Notes: generated by a model not told the origin, from the letters alone. A DNA stretch of 64,000 bases from Muriicola sp041358175 (GCF_041358175.1 NZ_JBGKBE010000010.1:1-64000), one strand, 5' to 3'; numbered from the stretch's first letter, positions 42,786 to 51,652 are shown. Numbers and translations: made by a program.

Positions 42786-42812
42786 ATGATTAACTATACT
42801 AGTTTGGTTGAA

Positions 42813-42862
42813 CCGATAATTTAATCGGATTTAGCGCGGTAAAGATCATCATTAATCCGATT
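42813..42862 (-). repeat. Mutually exclusive inverted repeats in the ppc leader
   Basis: AATCGGATT (42823-42831) pairs perfectly with AATCCGATT (42854-42862). The overlapping ATCGG (42824-42828) can instead pair with CCGAT (42813-42817). Both lie 28-77 bases upstream of the ppc start codon. No terminator-like T-run is attached. Confidence 0.5.
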
Positions 42863-43023
42863 CTAATCTGTTTTGGAGAACCGAAATAACAAAATAAGGC
42901 ATACTGACAACAAAACCAACAGCCTTCACAACAATGATTATCCCTTTCCCATCCCCGGTCATATATTGCAGATGTAATTATTGATAACAATTTTTCATTT
43001 TCACATAGTGTTCTCGTTAAAGG

Positions 43024-43054
43024 GCCCTGTTTTAAAGCAGGGTTCTTTTTTTTG
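43024..43054. terminator. Hairpin with plus-strand T-run after the UDG-like gene
   Basis: GGCCCTG / CAGGGTT (CCCTG-CAGGG core plus wobble pairs) lies at about 43024-43044, followed on the plus strand by a run of eight or more T with one C. It directly follows the stop codon of the minus-strand UDG-like gene. In that direction only CCCTTT follows, so the orientation is ambiguous. Confidence 0.4.
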
Positions 43055-43055
43055 C

Positions 43056-43715
43056 TCAGAAATAGGATTTGTACTGCATCACCCGGAAGTCGAATGTATT
43101 AAATTCAGGACGAGTCGCTTTTATTGCCTTATAAGTCTCCATGCTCCCTACTGCGCGATTCGCCGCCCCTGATGGTGCAGTGAGTGAAACCGTACGAATG
43201 GTTCTCCGGGGAAGGTCGAGCTGAAACTCGTGAATCCGGGGGACCTCAGTCACAACAGCTTTTAAGTGCAATCCCTGTTCTTTGATTTGTTTTCGGAAGA
43301 GGTATTCAGGACCGTTGGCACTATTTCCTCCTGTAAATAACAGTGTGTTAATATTCGGGTATTCCCTGAGGTAACCAATAATATCACGCAGTTCAATATC
43401 CTTCATCCCCAAATCCGAAGCATCCACTTTTTGTCGTCGTGCACTCGCTACAATATCACATATGGCGATACGCCTCTCAAGCAAAAACTGCTTTCGCTCT
43501 TCAATTGCTTTTTCAGAGGTTTCATAACTGAGATTAAGATCAAAAATAGTATCAAGAATACGCCAAAGTTGCCCATCTCGGCTGCCGTAGCAGAAATTTA
43601 CGTCTCCGGATTTCAACTCGCCCTGAGTAAAACGTGGCGGAGGTAATGTACCGACAATCATCTTAGTGGCGCTATGAAAAAGGAAGGGCGGATATGGATG
43701 AGTGTGCAGGAACAA
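43056..43715 (-). CDS. Uracil-DNA glycosylase superfamily-like protein
   Basis: This 219-residue protein resembles the TDG/Mug-like part of the UDG superfamily. GTLPPPRF lies at 22-29 (the place of the catalytic loop) and TAPSGAANR near 179-187 (the place of the minor-groove intercalation loop). GSRDGQLWRIL near 44-54 is also family-like. Whether it removes uracil is not proven by sequence. The start must be upstream of residue 19, because the HTHPYPPF segment is family-like. In that stretch the only start codon is TTG at 43715, before a TAG. Confidence 0.72.
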   Translation of the reverse strand: MFLHTHPYPPFLFHSATKMIVGTLPPPRFTQGELKSGDVNFCYGSRDGQLWRILDTIFDLNLSYETSEKAIEERKQFLLERRIAICDIVASARRQKVDASDLGMKDIELRDIIGYLREYPNINTLLFTGGNSANGPEYLFRKQIKEQGLHLKAVVTEVPRIHEFQLDLPRRTIRTVSLTAPSGAANRAVGSMETYKAIKATRPEFNTFDFRVMQYKSYF

Positions 43716-43830
43716 GGAATCTGAAACTTGGGGAACAAGGTACTATTTCTCCCCGACTAGTTCAAATACAGCTCCACTAGCAACTTGTTGCTTTGAGAAA
43801 CAATAATTAACTTATAGAAAATTTTATAAA

Positions 43831-43959
43831 ATGGGTAAAGGAGATAAAAGCAGTAAGCGCGGTAAAATAGCTAACAAGTCCTACGGAGTAAGACGACGCA
43901 GGAAAATAAAGAAAAGACCTACAGTAGAGGAAAAAATCAGTACAAAAAGTAAAACTTAA
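43831..43959 (+). CDS. 30S ribosomal protein THX (bTHX)
   Basis: This very short basic protein of 42 residues begins MGKGDKSSKRGKIANKSYG and continues RRRRKIKKRP. It matches the THX/S31e-like family typical of Bacteroidota and Thermus. The family binds at the top of the 30S head. The first ten residues MGKGDKSSKR and the GKI.N.SYG motif are the diagnostic part. Its stop codon overlaps the stop of the convergent lipoprotein gene. Confidence 0.92.
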   Translation: MGKGDKSSKRGKIANKSYGVRRRRKIKKRPTVEEKISTKSKT

Positions 43960-44321
43960 TCAATTACAAATTGTAGTATAACCTCGCCCTCTTCTGTTAG
44001 GCTGAGATCATAGGTATAAAGGCCAAGGGGTAACTCTTCTTCCCCAACGAAGTCGATTGGCTGCAGTACAAAAGACTCTTCTCCTGAAGTAATTCTGATA
44101 TAGGCATAACGGTATGCCATTTCGAATTCCTGATATTCCGAATAGGAATCAGAACCTAAATTCTCAAATATATGTTCTTCATCTGCTACGACAACCTCGT
44201 CGAATGCTAGGGAACTCGAGTTCTTTATCCTAATATTTACCGCAGATAAATCGTCGTCCCTGTCGGTACAGCCCAGGTTCATTACAGCCATTGTGACGAA
44301 AAGAAAGAGTACCTTTTTCAT
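43956..44321 (-). CDS. Hypothetical lipoprotein
   Basis: This 121-residue protein has a lipoprotein signal (hydrophobic 5-15, NLGC with Cys18) followed by acidic residues TDRDDD. In Bacteroidota, acidic residues after the Cys often mark surface-exposed lipoproteins. The rest looks beta-rich (VNIRIKNSSSLAFDEVVVAD, YRYAYIRITSGEESFVLQP). I do not recognise a family. It is convergent with the THX gene, sharing TTAA at the stops. Confidence 0.75.
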   Translation of the reverse strand: MKKVLFLFVTMAVMNLGCTDRDDDLSAVNIRIKNSSSLAFDEVVVADEEHIFENLGSDSYSEYQEFEMAYRYAYIRITSGEESFVLQPIDFVGEEELPLGLYTYDLSLTEEGEVILQFVID

Positions 44322-44374
44322 AAATTGAATATCTAAGAGCTTACAAGAAATTAAACGTAAACTTCTGCGAAATA

Positions 44375-45136
44375 TTACCGAATAAAGACCGGTTGATCCT
44401 CTTTTAGGGTATGTTCCCTGCTAAACTGGTATCCGTCTTCCGCAAATCCCCTTATGTCTTCAATAGATTCAGCACCCGAAACTATCAGATACCTAACCAT
44501 GGAACCCCTGGCCTTTTTGGCAAAAAAGCTCAGCACTTTAAGCTTGTCATTTTTCCAGTCCTTAAAAACGGGAGTAATGATCTTTGCCTTGAGCTTTTTG
44601 GAATCCAGGGCAGTAAAATATTCATTGCTCGCCAGATTTACCAGCATTTCGCCATCCTCCATCTCATCATTCAGGGCATTGGTAAGGATAGGTTTCCAGA
44701 ATTCATAGAGATTCTTTTTCCTGCCAATTCTCAGGGATGTTCCCATTTCCAAACGGTATGGCTGAATTAGGTCTAGTGGTTTTAGAATTCCATACAAGCC
44801 GGAAAGGATGCGCAATTTTTCCTGGACATCGGCTAATTTATCCTCTGCAATTGTATAAGAATCAAGGCCCGTATAAACATCACCGTCAAAGGCGTACATA
44901 GCTTGTCTTGCATTTTCCGGCGTAAAAGGCAGGCTAAAATTCTGGTTGCGTTCCCAGTTGAGTTCTGCCAGGGATGCTGAAATATCCATCAATTTCATCA
45001 GCGACCTGGGTTTCTTTTTAACCATAACTTTCTGAATCCTTTCTGTCTCTTTCAGGAAGGATGGAATGCTGTGCTGATCTACAGGCACTTTAGTTTCAAA
45101 ATCAAGTGACTTTGCCGGGGATATAACAATTTTCAT
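44375..45136 (-). CDS. yaaA: Peroxide stress protein YaaA (DUF328/UPF0246)
   Basis: This 253-residue protein is of the YaaA family. In E. coli, YaaA lowers free iron and so limits peroxide damage to DNA. The diagnostic start MKIVISPAKSLDF is at 1-13. LSGLYGILKPLDLIQPYRLEMG is at about 110-131. The C-terminal part reads FFAKKARGSMVRYLI. A DNA-binding fold has been described for the family. The gene stands alone. Confidence 0.95.
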   Translation of the reverse strand: MKIVISPAKSLDFETKVPVDQHSIPSFLKETERIQKVMVKKKPRSLMKLMDISASLAELNWERNQNFSLPFTPENARQAMYAFDGDVYTGLDSYTIAEDKLADVQEKLRILSGLYGILKPLDLIQPYRLEMGTSLRIGRKKNLYEFWKPILTNALNDEMEDGEMLVNLASNEYFTALDSKKLKAKIITPVFKDWKNDKLKVLSFFAKKARGSMVRYLIVSGAESIEDIRGFAEDGYQFSREHTLKEDQPVFIR

Positions 45137-45230
45137 AAAGCTGCAATTTCAAACGAAAATATAAAGGAAAATTAGAATTTTTCAATACACTGTCTAATTG
45201 TTTCTGATAGAGATATTGAAAGGACTTATA

Positions 45231-46256
45231 CTATCGACTATGTTGGGAATAATGTCTCCATTTATCAATACAGCCAGCCATATCTTCCGGAATATCTGTA
45301 TCGAATTTCATTTTTTTTCCCGTTTTTGGATGGATAAATCCGAGCGTTTTGGCATGAAGGGCCTGTCTGGGTAGAATTTTGAAACAATTTTCAACAAATT
45401 GCTTGTACTTGGTAAATGTTGTGCCTTTTAAAATCTTATCACCCCCGTATCGCTCATCGTTAAAAAGGGTATGACCAATATATTTCATATGCACCCTGAT
45501 CTGGTGGGTTCGGCCGGTTTCAAGCTCGCAGGAGACCAGGGTTACATAGCCAAGTCGTTCCATTACCTTAAAATGAGTAATCGCTTCCTTCCCCTGTTCA
45601 CCTTCCGGAAATACCTGCATCTGTAGTCTGTTTTTTGGATTCCTGGCGATATGTCCTTCTATAGTGCCTTCATCCTCTTCAATACTCCCCCATACAAGGG
45701 CAACGTATTGTCTTTCACTCGATTTCTCAAAAAACTGTCTTGCCAGATGGGTCATGGCTTCACTGGTTTTTGCGATAACCAGGAGTCCTGAGGTATCCTT
45801 GTCTATACGATGAACAAGTCCGGGACGTCCACTTGAATTTTCCGGAAGATCACCTATGTGGTAGGCCAGTGCATTTAAAAGCGTCCCTGAATAATTTCCA
45901 TGTCCCGGATGAACAACCATCCCTGCAGCTTTGTTAACCACCAAAAGGGAGTCGTCCTCATATACAATATCCAAGGGGATATTTTCAGGTGTAAGAAGGA
46001 ATTCATAAGGGGGATGTTCAAAGAGCACCCGTACTTCATCTTCAGCCTTTACCTTGTAATTCTGTTTTACAACCTGGTTGTTAACCCATATATTTCCGCC
46101 TTTAGCAGCTTGCTGAATCTTATTTCTGGTAGCATTTTCAATAAAGTTCATCAGAAATTTATCAACCCTTAGGGGTTCCTGACCTTTTCCGGCTGTAAAA
46201 CGGTAATGTTCAAAGAGATCGTCTTCTCCGGGGTCCTGGGCGGCTTTGCTTTCCAT
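45231..46256 (-). CDS. RluA/RluD family pseudouridine synthase
   Basis: This enzyme turns uridines into pseudouridine in 23S rRNA. It has 341 residues. An S4 RNA-binding domain covers about 28-85 (RVDKFLMNFIENATRNKIQQ). The catalytic Asp152 lies in HRIDKDTSGLLVIAK. GRTHQIRVHMKYIGHTLFND is near 248-267. The RluD type, which modifies helix 69, is most likely given the S4 domain and length. It starts 4 bases after the PASTA gene stop, so the two share a transcript. Confidence 0.93.
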   Translation of the reverse strand: MESKAAQDPGEDDLFEHYRFTAGKGQEPLRVDKFLMNFIENATRNKIQQAAKGGNIWVNNQVVKQNYKVKAEDEVRVLFEHPPYEFLLTPENIPLDIVYEDDSLLVVNKAAGMVVHPGHGNYSGTLLNALAYHIGDLPENSSGRPGLVHRIDKDTSGLLVIAKTSEAMTHLARQFFEKSSERQYVALVWGSIEEDEGTIEGHIARNPKNRLQMQVFPEGEQGKEAITHFKVMERLGYVTLVSCELETGRTHQIRVHMKYIGHTLFNDERYGGDKILKGTTFTKYKQFVENCFKILPRQALHAKTLGFIHPKTGKKMKFDTDIPEDMAGCIDKWRHYSQHSR

Positions 46257-46260
46257 AAAT

Positions 46261-46848
46261 CTATTGGGCTTCAGATCTTATCCTGGCCTGACTCGGTATC
46301 TTCCCATTCCCGCAGATGAGCTCTATCTTTGAAGTTTTGGGGAGTTTGTCGCCGGGCTGAATATTTTTACCCTTATACCTGGCGTAGTAGACCATGTCTT
46401 TTCCCAATTCATCAATATATGTGACACGTTCAATGTCGAGACCCACTGCCCTGAGCATAGATGCTGCGTTGCGCTGGGTAACCTGGACAATATTAGGGAC
46501 GGTGATTTTTTTGTAGCCTGAAGGGTTTATGGTAACGTAAATTTTTCGGTTCTCCTTAACCATATTTCCTGCTGGCGGATTCTGTTCAATAACTGAAAAA
46601 CGAGGGTAATCAGGATCATAGTTAGCCGAATCCAGAACCTCATATCTAAGATTGGATGCTTCAATGGCTTCCCGCATCTCCATCACCGACATTTTTGAAA
46701 CATTGGGAACCTCTACGAGTTCCCCGTGCTGAGTTGACGATTTTAACCATTCGAGCGCCAGCCAGGAGATTAAAAATCCGGCCAGAAGGGCCAGGCCCAG
46801 GTTAATCAGAAATGTCTTGCTGCGAAGAAAATCAATAAAATTCCTCAT
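46261..46848 (-). CDS. Membrane-anchored PASTA domain protein
   Basis: The ATG at 46848 gives 195 residues. A short cytoplasmic segment precedes one membrane span (about 13-31), then two PASTA domains lie outside (about 44-112 with VEVPNVSKMSVMEMREAIEA, and about 117-185 with ITVPNIVQVTQRNAASMLRAV). PASTA domains bind peptidoglycan fragments in Ser/Thr kinases and penicillin-binding proteins. Here no kinase is attached. Its position between ddl (peptidoglycan) and rluD is suggestive. The longer frame to 46944 is rejected because the predicted -7 box lies inside it. Confidence 0.88.
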   Translation of the reverse strand: MRNFIDFLRSKTFLINLGLALLAGFLISWLALEWLKSSTQHGELVEVPNVSKMSVMEMREAIEASNLRYEVLDSANYDPDYPRFSVIEQNPPAGNMVKENRKIYVTINPSGYKKITVPNIVQVTQRNAASMLRAVGLDIERVTYIDELGKDMVYYARYKGKNIQPGDKLPKTSKIELICGNGKIPSQARIRSEAQ

Positions 46849-46869
46849 AAAGTTTAGCTTAACGCCTGG

Positions 46870-46877
46870 CAAAGATA
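46870..46877 (-). promoter_or_regulatory. Predicted -7 element (TATCTTTG) of the PASTA-rluD transcript
   Basis: TATCTTTG on the minus strand ends 21 bases before the PASTA ATG. It decides between the two possible starts of that gene. No clear -33 box. Confidence 0.5.
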
Positions 46878-46958
46878 GGAAACCGAATGCTTTTTTCTTT
46901 ACTTTGAAAGAGTTATAACGGCTCATTATATCATTCAAATGCAATCACCTCAGTACTT

Positions 46959-47939
46959 ATGAAATTGAATATTGCCATAATCATGGGCGGCTATTCCAGT
47001 GAGCACCAGATTTCTCAACTAAGCGGGCAAAATGTATTTAAACACCTCAGCAGGGAACGATATAATCCGTACCGGGTAGTGATATCTACGAATAAATGGG
47101 TATGCCTGGACGATTCGGATAAGGAATATCCGGTAAATAGGGCCGACTTCTCAGTTGAGATAGAGGGAAAAAGGATCTCCTTCCACTGCGTTTTCAACGC
47201 CATTCACGGCTCGCCGGGGGAAGACGGCTTAATGCAGGCCTATTTCAGCTTACTCGGCCTGCCGCAGACATCATGCGGATATTATCAGGCTGCACTTACA
47301 TTTAACAAAAGAGATCTTTTGAGTGTTTTAAAAGCTTATGGTATTAATATGGCTACTTCCTATTACCTGAATGAGGGTGATAAAATAAACGAAGAGGAGA
47401 TTTTAAAGAAAGTAGGGCTTCCCTGTTTTGTAAAAGCGAACAGGGCAGGAAGTAGTTTCGGGATCACCAAAGTCCACAAACCCGAAGAGTTGAGCAAAGG
47501 GATTGAACACGCCTTCAGGGAAGATCCGGAGATAATCATAGAATCCTGTCTGGTAGGAACAGAAGTTTCTGTAGGCGTCATTACTTACAAAGGTGAAACA
47601 AAGGTACTGCCCATCACCGAAATTGTGAGTGAAAATGACTTTTTTGATTATGAGGCCAAATACCAGGGAAAATCGCAGGAAATCACTCCGGCGCGAATTT
47701 CTGAAAAAGATAAAAAAGAAGTGAGTAGGGTTTCCAAAATGATCTATAACACCCTGGGGATGAAAGGATATACCAGAAGTGAATTTATATTGATAGACGG
47801 AGTTCCTCATATGCTGGAGATGAATACAACTCCCGGACTCACAGAGCAGAGCATTTTACCACAACAGGCCCTGGCGGAAGGTATTTCCCTATCTGAACTC
47901 TTTGAAAGTGCCGTGGAGGAGGCTTTACATGAAAATTAA
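46959..47939 (+). CDS. ddl: D-alanine--D-alanine ligase
   Basis: Ddl makes the D-Ala-D-Ala dipeptide for peptidoglycan with ATP. It has 326 residues. The N-terminal IAIIMGGYSSEHQIS is at 5-19. The ATP-grasp part includes PCFVKANRAGSSFGITKV near 154-171 and the metal-binding end HMLEMNTTPGLTEQS near 288-302. The second serine loop reads GSSFG. It lies 30 bases before coaD and is divergent from the PASTA gene. Confidence 0.97.
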   Translation: MKLNIAIIMGGYSSEHQISQLSGQNVFKHLSRERYNPYRVVISTNKWVCLDDSDKEYPVNRADFSVEIEGKRISFHCVFNAIHGSPGEDGLMQAYFSLLGLPQTSCGYYQAALTFNKRDLLSVLKAYGINMATSYYLNEGDKINEEEILKKVGLPCFVKANRAGSSFGITKVHKPEELSKGIEHAFREDPEIIIESCLVGTEVSVGVITYKGETKVLPITEIVSENDFFDYEAKYQGKSQEITPARISEKDKKEVSRVSKMIYNTLGMKGYTRSEFILIDGVPHMLEMNTTPGLTEQSILPQQALAEGISLSELFESAVEEALHEN

Positions 47940-47969
47940 GTACCTTTAACCCTACATAGAAGTCGGTAC

Positions 47970-48425
47970 ATGAAACGCGCTATTTTCCCGGGATCTTTTG
48001 ACCCCATCACTTTAGGACATTACGACATCATTGAACGGGGCATTCATCTCTTTGATGAGATCATCATAGCTATAGGAACCAATGCTGAGAAGGCCTATAT
48101 GTTTGATGAGGATCAACGGAAATCTTTTATCGAAAAAGCATTTAAAAACCAAGAGCAGATCAAGGTTGATACCTATGAGGGGTTAACTATCGACTATTGT
48201 AAAAAAGTAAATGCAAACTTTATTCTTCGCGGTCTCAGAAATCCGGCCGACTTTGAATTTGAGAAGGCCATTGCACATACCAACAGAAAACTTTCTGGTA
48301 TTGAAACGGTCTTCCTTCTTACCTCTTCCGGGAAATCCTACATCAGCTCTTCCATTGTTCGCGATGTCATTAGAAACGGAGGTGACTACACCTCCCTTGT
48401 TCCCGACACGGTAAGGTTTAACTGA
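47970..48425 (+). CDS. coaD: Phosphopantetheine adenylyltransferase
   Basis: CoaD performs the fourth step of coenzyme A synthesis, adding AMP to phosphopantetheine. It has 151 residues. The nucleotidyltransferase motif GSFDPITLGH is at 8-17, with the catalytic His17. The second motif ISSSIVRDVI is near 129-138. RGLRNPADFEFE near 88-99 is the substrate-binding segment. It is cotranscribed with ddl. Confidence 0.97.
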   Translation: MKRAIFPGSFDPITLGHYDIIERGIHLFDEIIIAIGTNAEKAYMFDEDQRKSFIEKAFKNQEQIKVDTYEGLTIDYCKKVNANFILRGLRNPADFEFEKAIAHTNRKLSGIETVFLLTSSGKSYISSSIVRDVIRNGGDYTSLVPDTVRFN

Positions 48426-48521
48426 TTTATTTCCAGTAGATAAGGAAAAAACAGTGACTTTACCCCAAGGATTCAGCATCAGCGATCATTCACTTATTAT
48501 TTAGTATTGTAAGTTTTTTCT

Positions 48522-48529
48522 TACTTTTG
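48522..48529 (+). promoter_or_regulatory. Predicted -7 element (TACTTTTG) of the histidine kinase gene
   Basis: TACTTTTG gives a leader of about 75 bases before the ATG at 48607. Between coaD and this site (48426-48521) I see no gene and no clear terminator. Confidence 0.45.
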
Positions 48530-48606
48530 TGTTGTATTTGCCTACATTCCATAGAATATTGTACGCACACAACGTCTTTAGGCAGGTTCACAACAATCAT
48601 TAAGTA

Positions 48607-51261
48607 ATGATGAATAATCAGAATACTTTAGTAGGAAATTACAACAATATGTTGCGTGGAACGCCTACAGTAACCTTAAACTACCTCGTAAAACAGTTGC
48701 CAACGGCAACTGCTTTTATTAATAAAAATTACGAGGTCGTCCATGTTTCTGATAAGTGGATCAATGATTTTGATTTTGATAACAGGGACGTTATAGGACG
48801 TAACCTGACAGAACTTTTTGGCAGTGTTGATAAGGACTGGGGAAAAGCTCTTAAAGATTGTCTTAAGGGGATTGCAAGTGGAGAAAGTGTACATCAGCAC
48901 CTTGGAGCAGATGGAGCCCTTCAGTGGTTTGAATGGCAAAATATACCCTGGTATGACGAAAAGGAAAATATCGTAGGTGTAATCCTGCAAGCAGAAGATG
49001 TCACCGAGCGAATCAATGTAGAATTGCAGGCCGAAAAGCTGGAAACCCTTCTGGCGGCAAAATCGGAAATTACTGATGTAGGTAGTTGGGAATTTGATCT
49101 GGAGCGCAATCGGCTTCAATGGTGTGAGATCACAAAAAAAATTCACGAAGTTGTCCCAACTTATGAACCCAATATAGATACAGCAATAAACTTCTACAAG
49201 GAAGGCTACGGTAGAAATACAATTGCAATGGCCTTTGATAACGCTATTCAGAAAGGCGAAGCCTACGAAGTTAGCTGTGAACTTATTACCGCCAAAGGAA
49301 ATGAGATTACAGTTATAGCTACAGGAAAGCCAATTTTTAAAAAAGGTAAACTACTTGGGCTCGTAGGTACATTCCGGGATATTACGCCCAAGATCAAATC
49401 CGAATTAAAAAGCAAACGGCAGGAGCGCCACTTTAAAAGTATTTTCAATTCCTCCTATCAGTTTACGGGAATCCTCGATACTCAGGGTACTTTTCTTGAG
49501 GTCAATGAAACGGCATTGCGATTTTCAGGCCTGAAAGAAGAAGAAGTTGTCAACAAAAAATTCTGGGATGCCTACTGGTGGCCAACTCCGGATTATGTGA
49601 AGGACGGACTTAAGGAAATCATCAGGGCTGCCTCGGAAGGAGAAGTAATGAGAAGCGAGATCGTAGTGCTCGACAAGGATAAGAATCCTATCCCCGTAGA
49701 TTTCAGTTTAAAACCCGTTTACGACGAACAAGGAAATATTTTTTCGCTTCTGGCTGAAGGACGAATGATCAAAGAAATGGTAGCAGCCAGACGTAAATTA
49801 AAGGAAAGTGAAAAGAAATTCCGTGCACTTTACGAATTGTCTCCTACCAGCTATATCCTGAGTGATTTTGAAACCGGCGAGATCCTGGACTTCAACTCCT
49901 CTTTTGAAGAAACGACCGGATATACCAGAGAGCATCTTGGAAAACTCAAGGTACAGGACATCCTATTGACCGTTTCTAAAACCCAGCTACTCAGGATCAA
50001 AAAAGAAATTGAAACAACCAGCACCTTCGGTCCTGAAGAACAGGAATATATTAAAAAGGATGGCACACAGTTTCCCGTACTGGTCAGTGGCTCCCTTGTA
50101 GGAAATAAAAAAGGAAGAAAATTACTCTGGTCTACCGCCCAGGATATTTCGGAAAGTAAACTGACAGAAGCGCAGCTCAGGGAAGAGAAACAATTATTGA
50201 AAACCCTTATTGACAATTTACCCCTTAATGTCTTTATCAAAGACCTCGAATCGAGGAAAATACTGGTAAACAAAGCCGAACTAGACTATGTAGGCCTGAC
50301 AGAATCGGATGTTATCGGGAAAAACGATTTCGACTTCTACGATAAAAAGTCGGCTCAAATCTCAAGGGATGAAGACCTGGAAGTGATCAATTCCCGTAAA
50401 CCGATGTTACGAAAGGAGACCATAAGTGTTAAAAAAGATGGTACATCAACATCCTTCTTAAGTTCAAAAATCCCATTGGTGGGCAGTGATGACAAAGTGA
50501 AAGGTCTGATCGGTATCAGTCTGGACATTTCAGACCTCAAGCGCAAGGAGGACGAATTACACGACCTGATTAATGTGACCTCCATACAGAACAAAAAGCT
50601 TGTCAATTTTGCTCATATCGTTTCCCATAACCTCAGGTCGCATACAGCTAATTTCTCAATGCTTCTCGACTTCCTGGTGAGTGAAACGGATGCAGAAGAA
50701 AAAAACAGAATTATAAAAATGCTGATGGAGGCTTCAGACAATCTTCTGGAAACCCTTGAAAACCTCAATGAGGTGGTGGCGATAAGTACCAATATCAACC
50801 TGGATAAAAAACCGGTTTGTCTTTTCGAGAAAATCCAGAATGTTGAGAAAAACCTCACGGCCTACTTAAAAAACCACAATGCTGTGATCATCAATGATGT
50901 AGCGGAAGATCTTGAAGTTAAAGCAGTGCCAGCCTATGCAGAGAGTATTCTGATGAACTTTATCACCAATGCAATAAAATACAGGAATCCGATGCGAAAA
51001 CCCGTGGTCAGGGTTACGGCCGAATCAGACGGAGACTATACCGTCTTGAGCATTAAAGACAATGGCCTTGGTATTGATCTGGAAGAACACGGCAGCAAAT
51101 TATTCGGGATGTACAAAACATTTCACGAGAACCCTGACGCCAGGGGGATCGGACTATATATTACCAAAAATCAGATAGAGGCAATGAACGGAAAAGTAAC
51201 TGTTGATAGTGAAGTCGGGAAAGGCACAACATTTAAAATCTACTTCAATGACAAAAATTAA
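48607..51261 (+). CDS. Multi-PAS sensor histidine kinase (soluble)
   Basis: This 884-residue kinase has no membrane span. Roughly five PAS/PAC units fill residues 20-655; visible PAC ends are GVILQAEDVTERINVE near 125-140, GLVGTFRDITPKIKSE near 248-263 and KGLIGISLDISDLKRK near 633-648. The HisKA domain has the phospho-acceptor His674 in FAHIVSHNLRS. The ATPase has the N-box (MNFITNAIKYRN), the G1 box DNGLGID and the G2 part ARGIGLYITKNQIEAMNG. Cytosolic PAS kinases sense redox, light or small molecules. Its stop overlaps the response regulator start by 14 bases, so they form a pair. Confidence 0.94.
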   Translation: MMNNQNTLVGNYNNMLRGTPTVTLNYLVKQLPTATAFINKNYEVVHVSDKWINDFDFDNRDVIGRNLTELFGSVDKDWGKALKDCLKGIASGESVHQHLGADGALQWFEWQNIPWYDEKENIVGVILQAEDVTERINVELQAEKLETLLAAKSEITDVGSWEFDLERNRLQWCEITKKIHEVVPTYEPNIDTAINFYKEGYGRNTIAMAFDNAIQKGEAYEVSCELITAKGNEITVIATGKPIFKKGKLLGLVGTFRDITPKIKSELKSKRQERHFKSIFNSSYQFTGILDTQGTFLEVNETALRFSGLKEEEVVNKKFWDAYWWPTPDYVKDGLKEIIRAASEGEVMRSEIVVLDKDKNPIPVDFSLKPVYDEQGNIFSLLAEGRMIKEMVAARRKLKESEKKFRALYELSPTSYILSDFETGEILDFNSSFEETTGYTREHLGKLKVQDILLTVSKTQLLRIKKEIETTSTFGPEEQEYIKKDGTQFPVLVSGSLVGNKKGRKLLWSTAQDISESKLTEAQLREEKQLLKTLIDNLPLNVFIKDLESRKILVNKAELDYVGLTESDVIGKNDFDFYDKKSAQISRDEDLEVINSRKPMLRKETISVKKDGTSTSFLSSKIPLVGSDDKVKGLIGISLDISDLKRKEDELHDLINVTSIQNKKLVNFAHIVSHNLRSHTANFSMLLDFLVSETDAEEKNRIIKMLMEASDNLLETLENLNEVVAISTNINLDKKPVCLFEKIQNVEKNLTAYLKNHNAVIINDVAEDLEVKAVPAYAESILMNFITNAIKYRNPMRKPVVRVTAESDGDYTVLSIKDNGLGIDLEEHGSKLFGMYKTFHENPDARGIGLYITKNQIEAMNGKVTVDSEVGKGTTFKIYFNDKN

Positions 51262-51652
51262 AAGTGTTTGCATCATTGATGATGATCCGATTACCGTATT
51301 TGGAATAAAGAAAATGCTGAGTCTTCTCGATCTGGCGGAGGAAATCAAAACCTATGTCAATGGCAAAGAAGCAATAGACGATATCAGTAAGAGAGTAAAA
51401 AATCAGGAAACCATTCCACAGGTCATCTTCCTGGATATCAATATGCCCATTATGGATGGATGGCAATTTCTTGAAAAGTTTCTTGAACTCGAGGTTGAGG
51501 AAAAGATAAGAATCAACATCGTTACTTCTTCCATTGATCCTTATGACAAACAGCAGTGGGAACGATTTAAGGAAATTACCCACCATTTGTTGGAATTCAA
51601 AAACAAACCTATTAGAAAGAATGATATTCTTGAAATTACAAAGGCAGCTTAG
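51248..51652 (+). CDS. Single-domain response regulator
   Basis: The ATG at 51248 gives 134 residues, a receiver domain only. The acidic pocket is DDD at 11-13, the phospho-acceptor Asp63 lies in VIFLDINMPIMDG, Thr93/Ser94 are in IVTSS and the Lys-Pro pair is at 120-121. With no output domain it resembles Rcp/CheY-type regulators that act by protein contact. The start lies inside the kinase gene, so the two are translationally coupled. The stop shares bases with the stop of the convergent NUDIX gene. Confidence 0.93.
   Translation: MTKIKSVCIIDDDPITVFGIKKMLSLLDLAEEIKTYVNGKEAIDDISKRVKNQETIPQVIFLDINMPIMDGWQFLEKFLELEVEEKIRINIVTSSIDPYDKQQWERFKEITHHLLEFKNKPIRKNDILEITKAA

Noticed and set aside
42799..42990. 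Cys-rich 63-residue frame upstream of ppc
   Set aside because: It needs a TTG start, runs through the inverted repeats and shows no family pattern; most likely chance.
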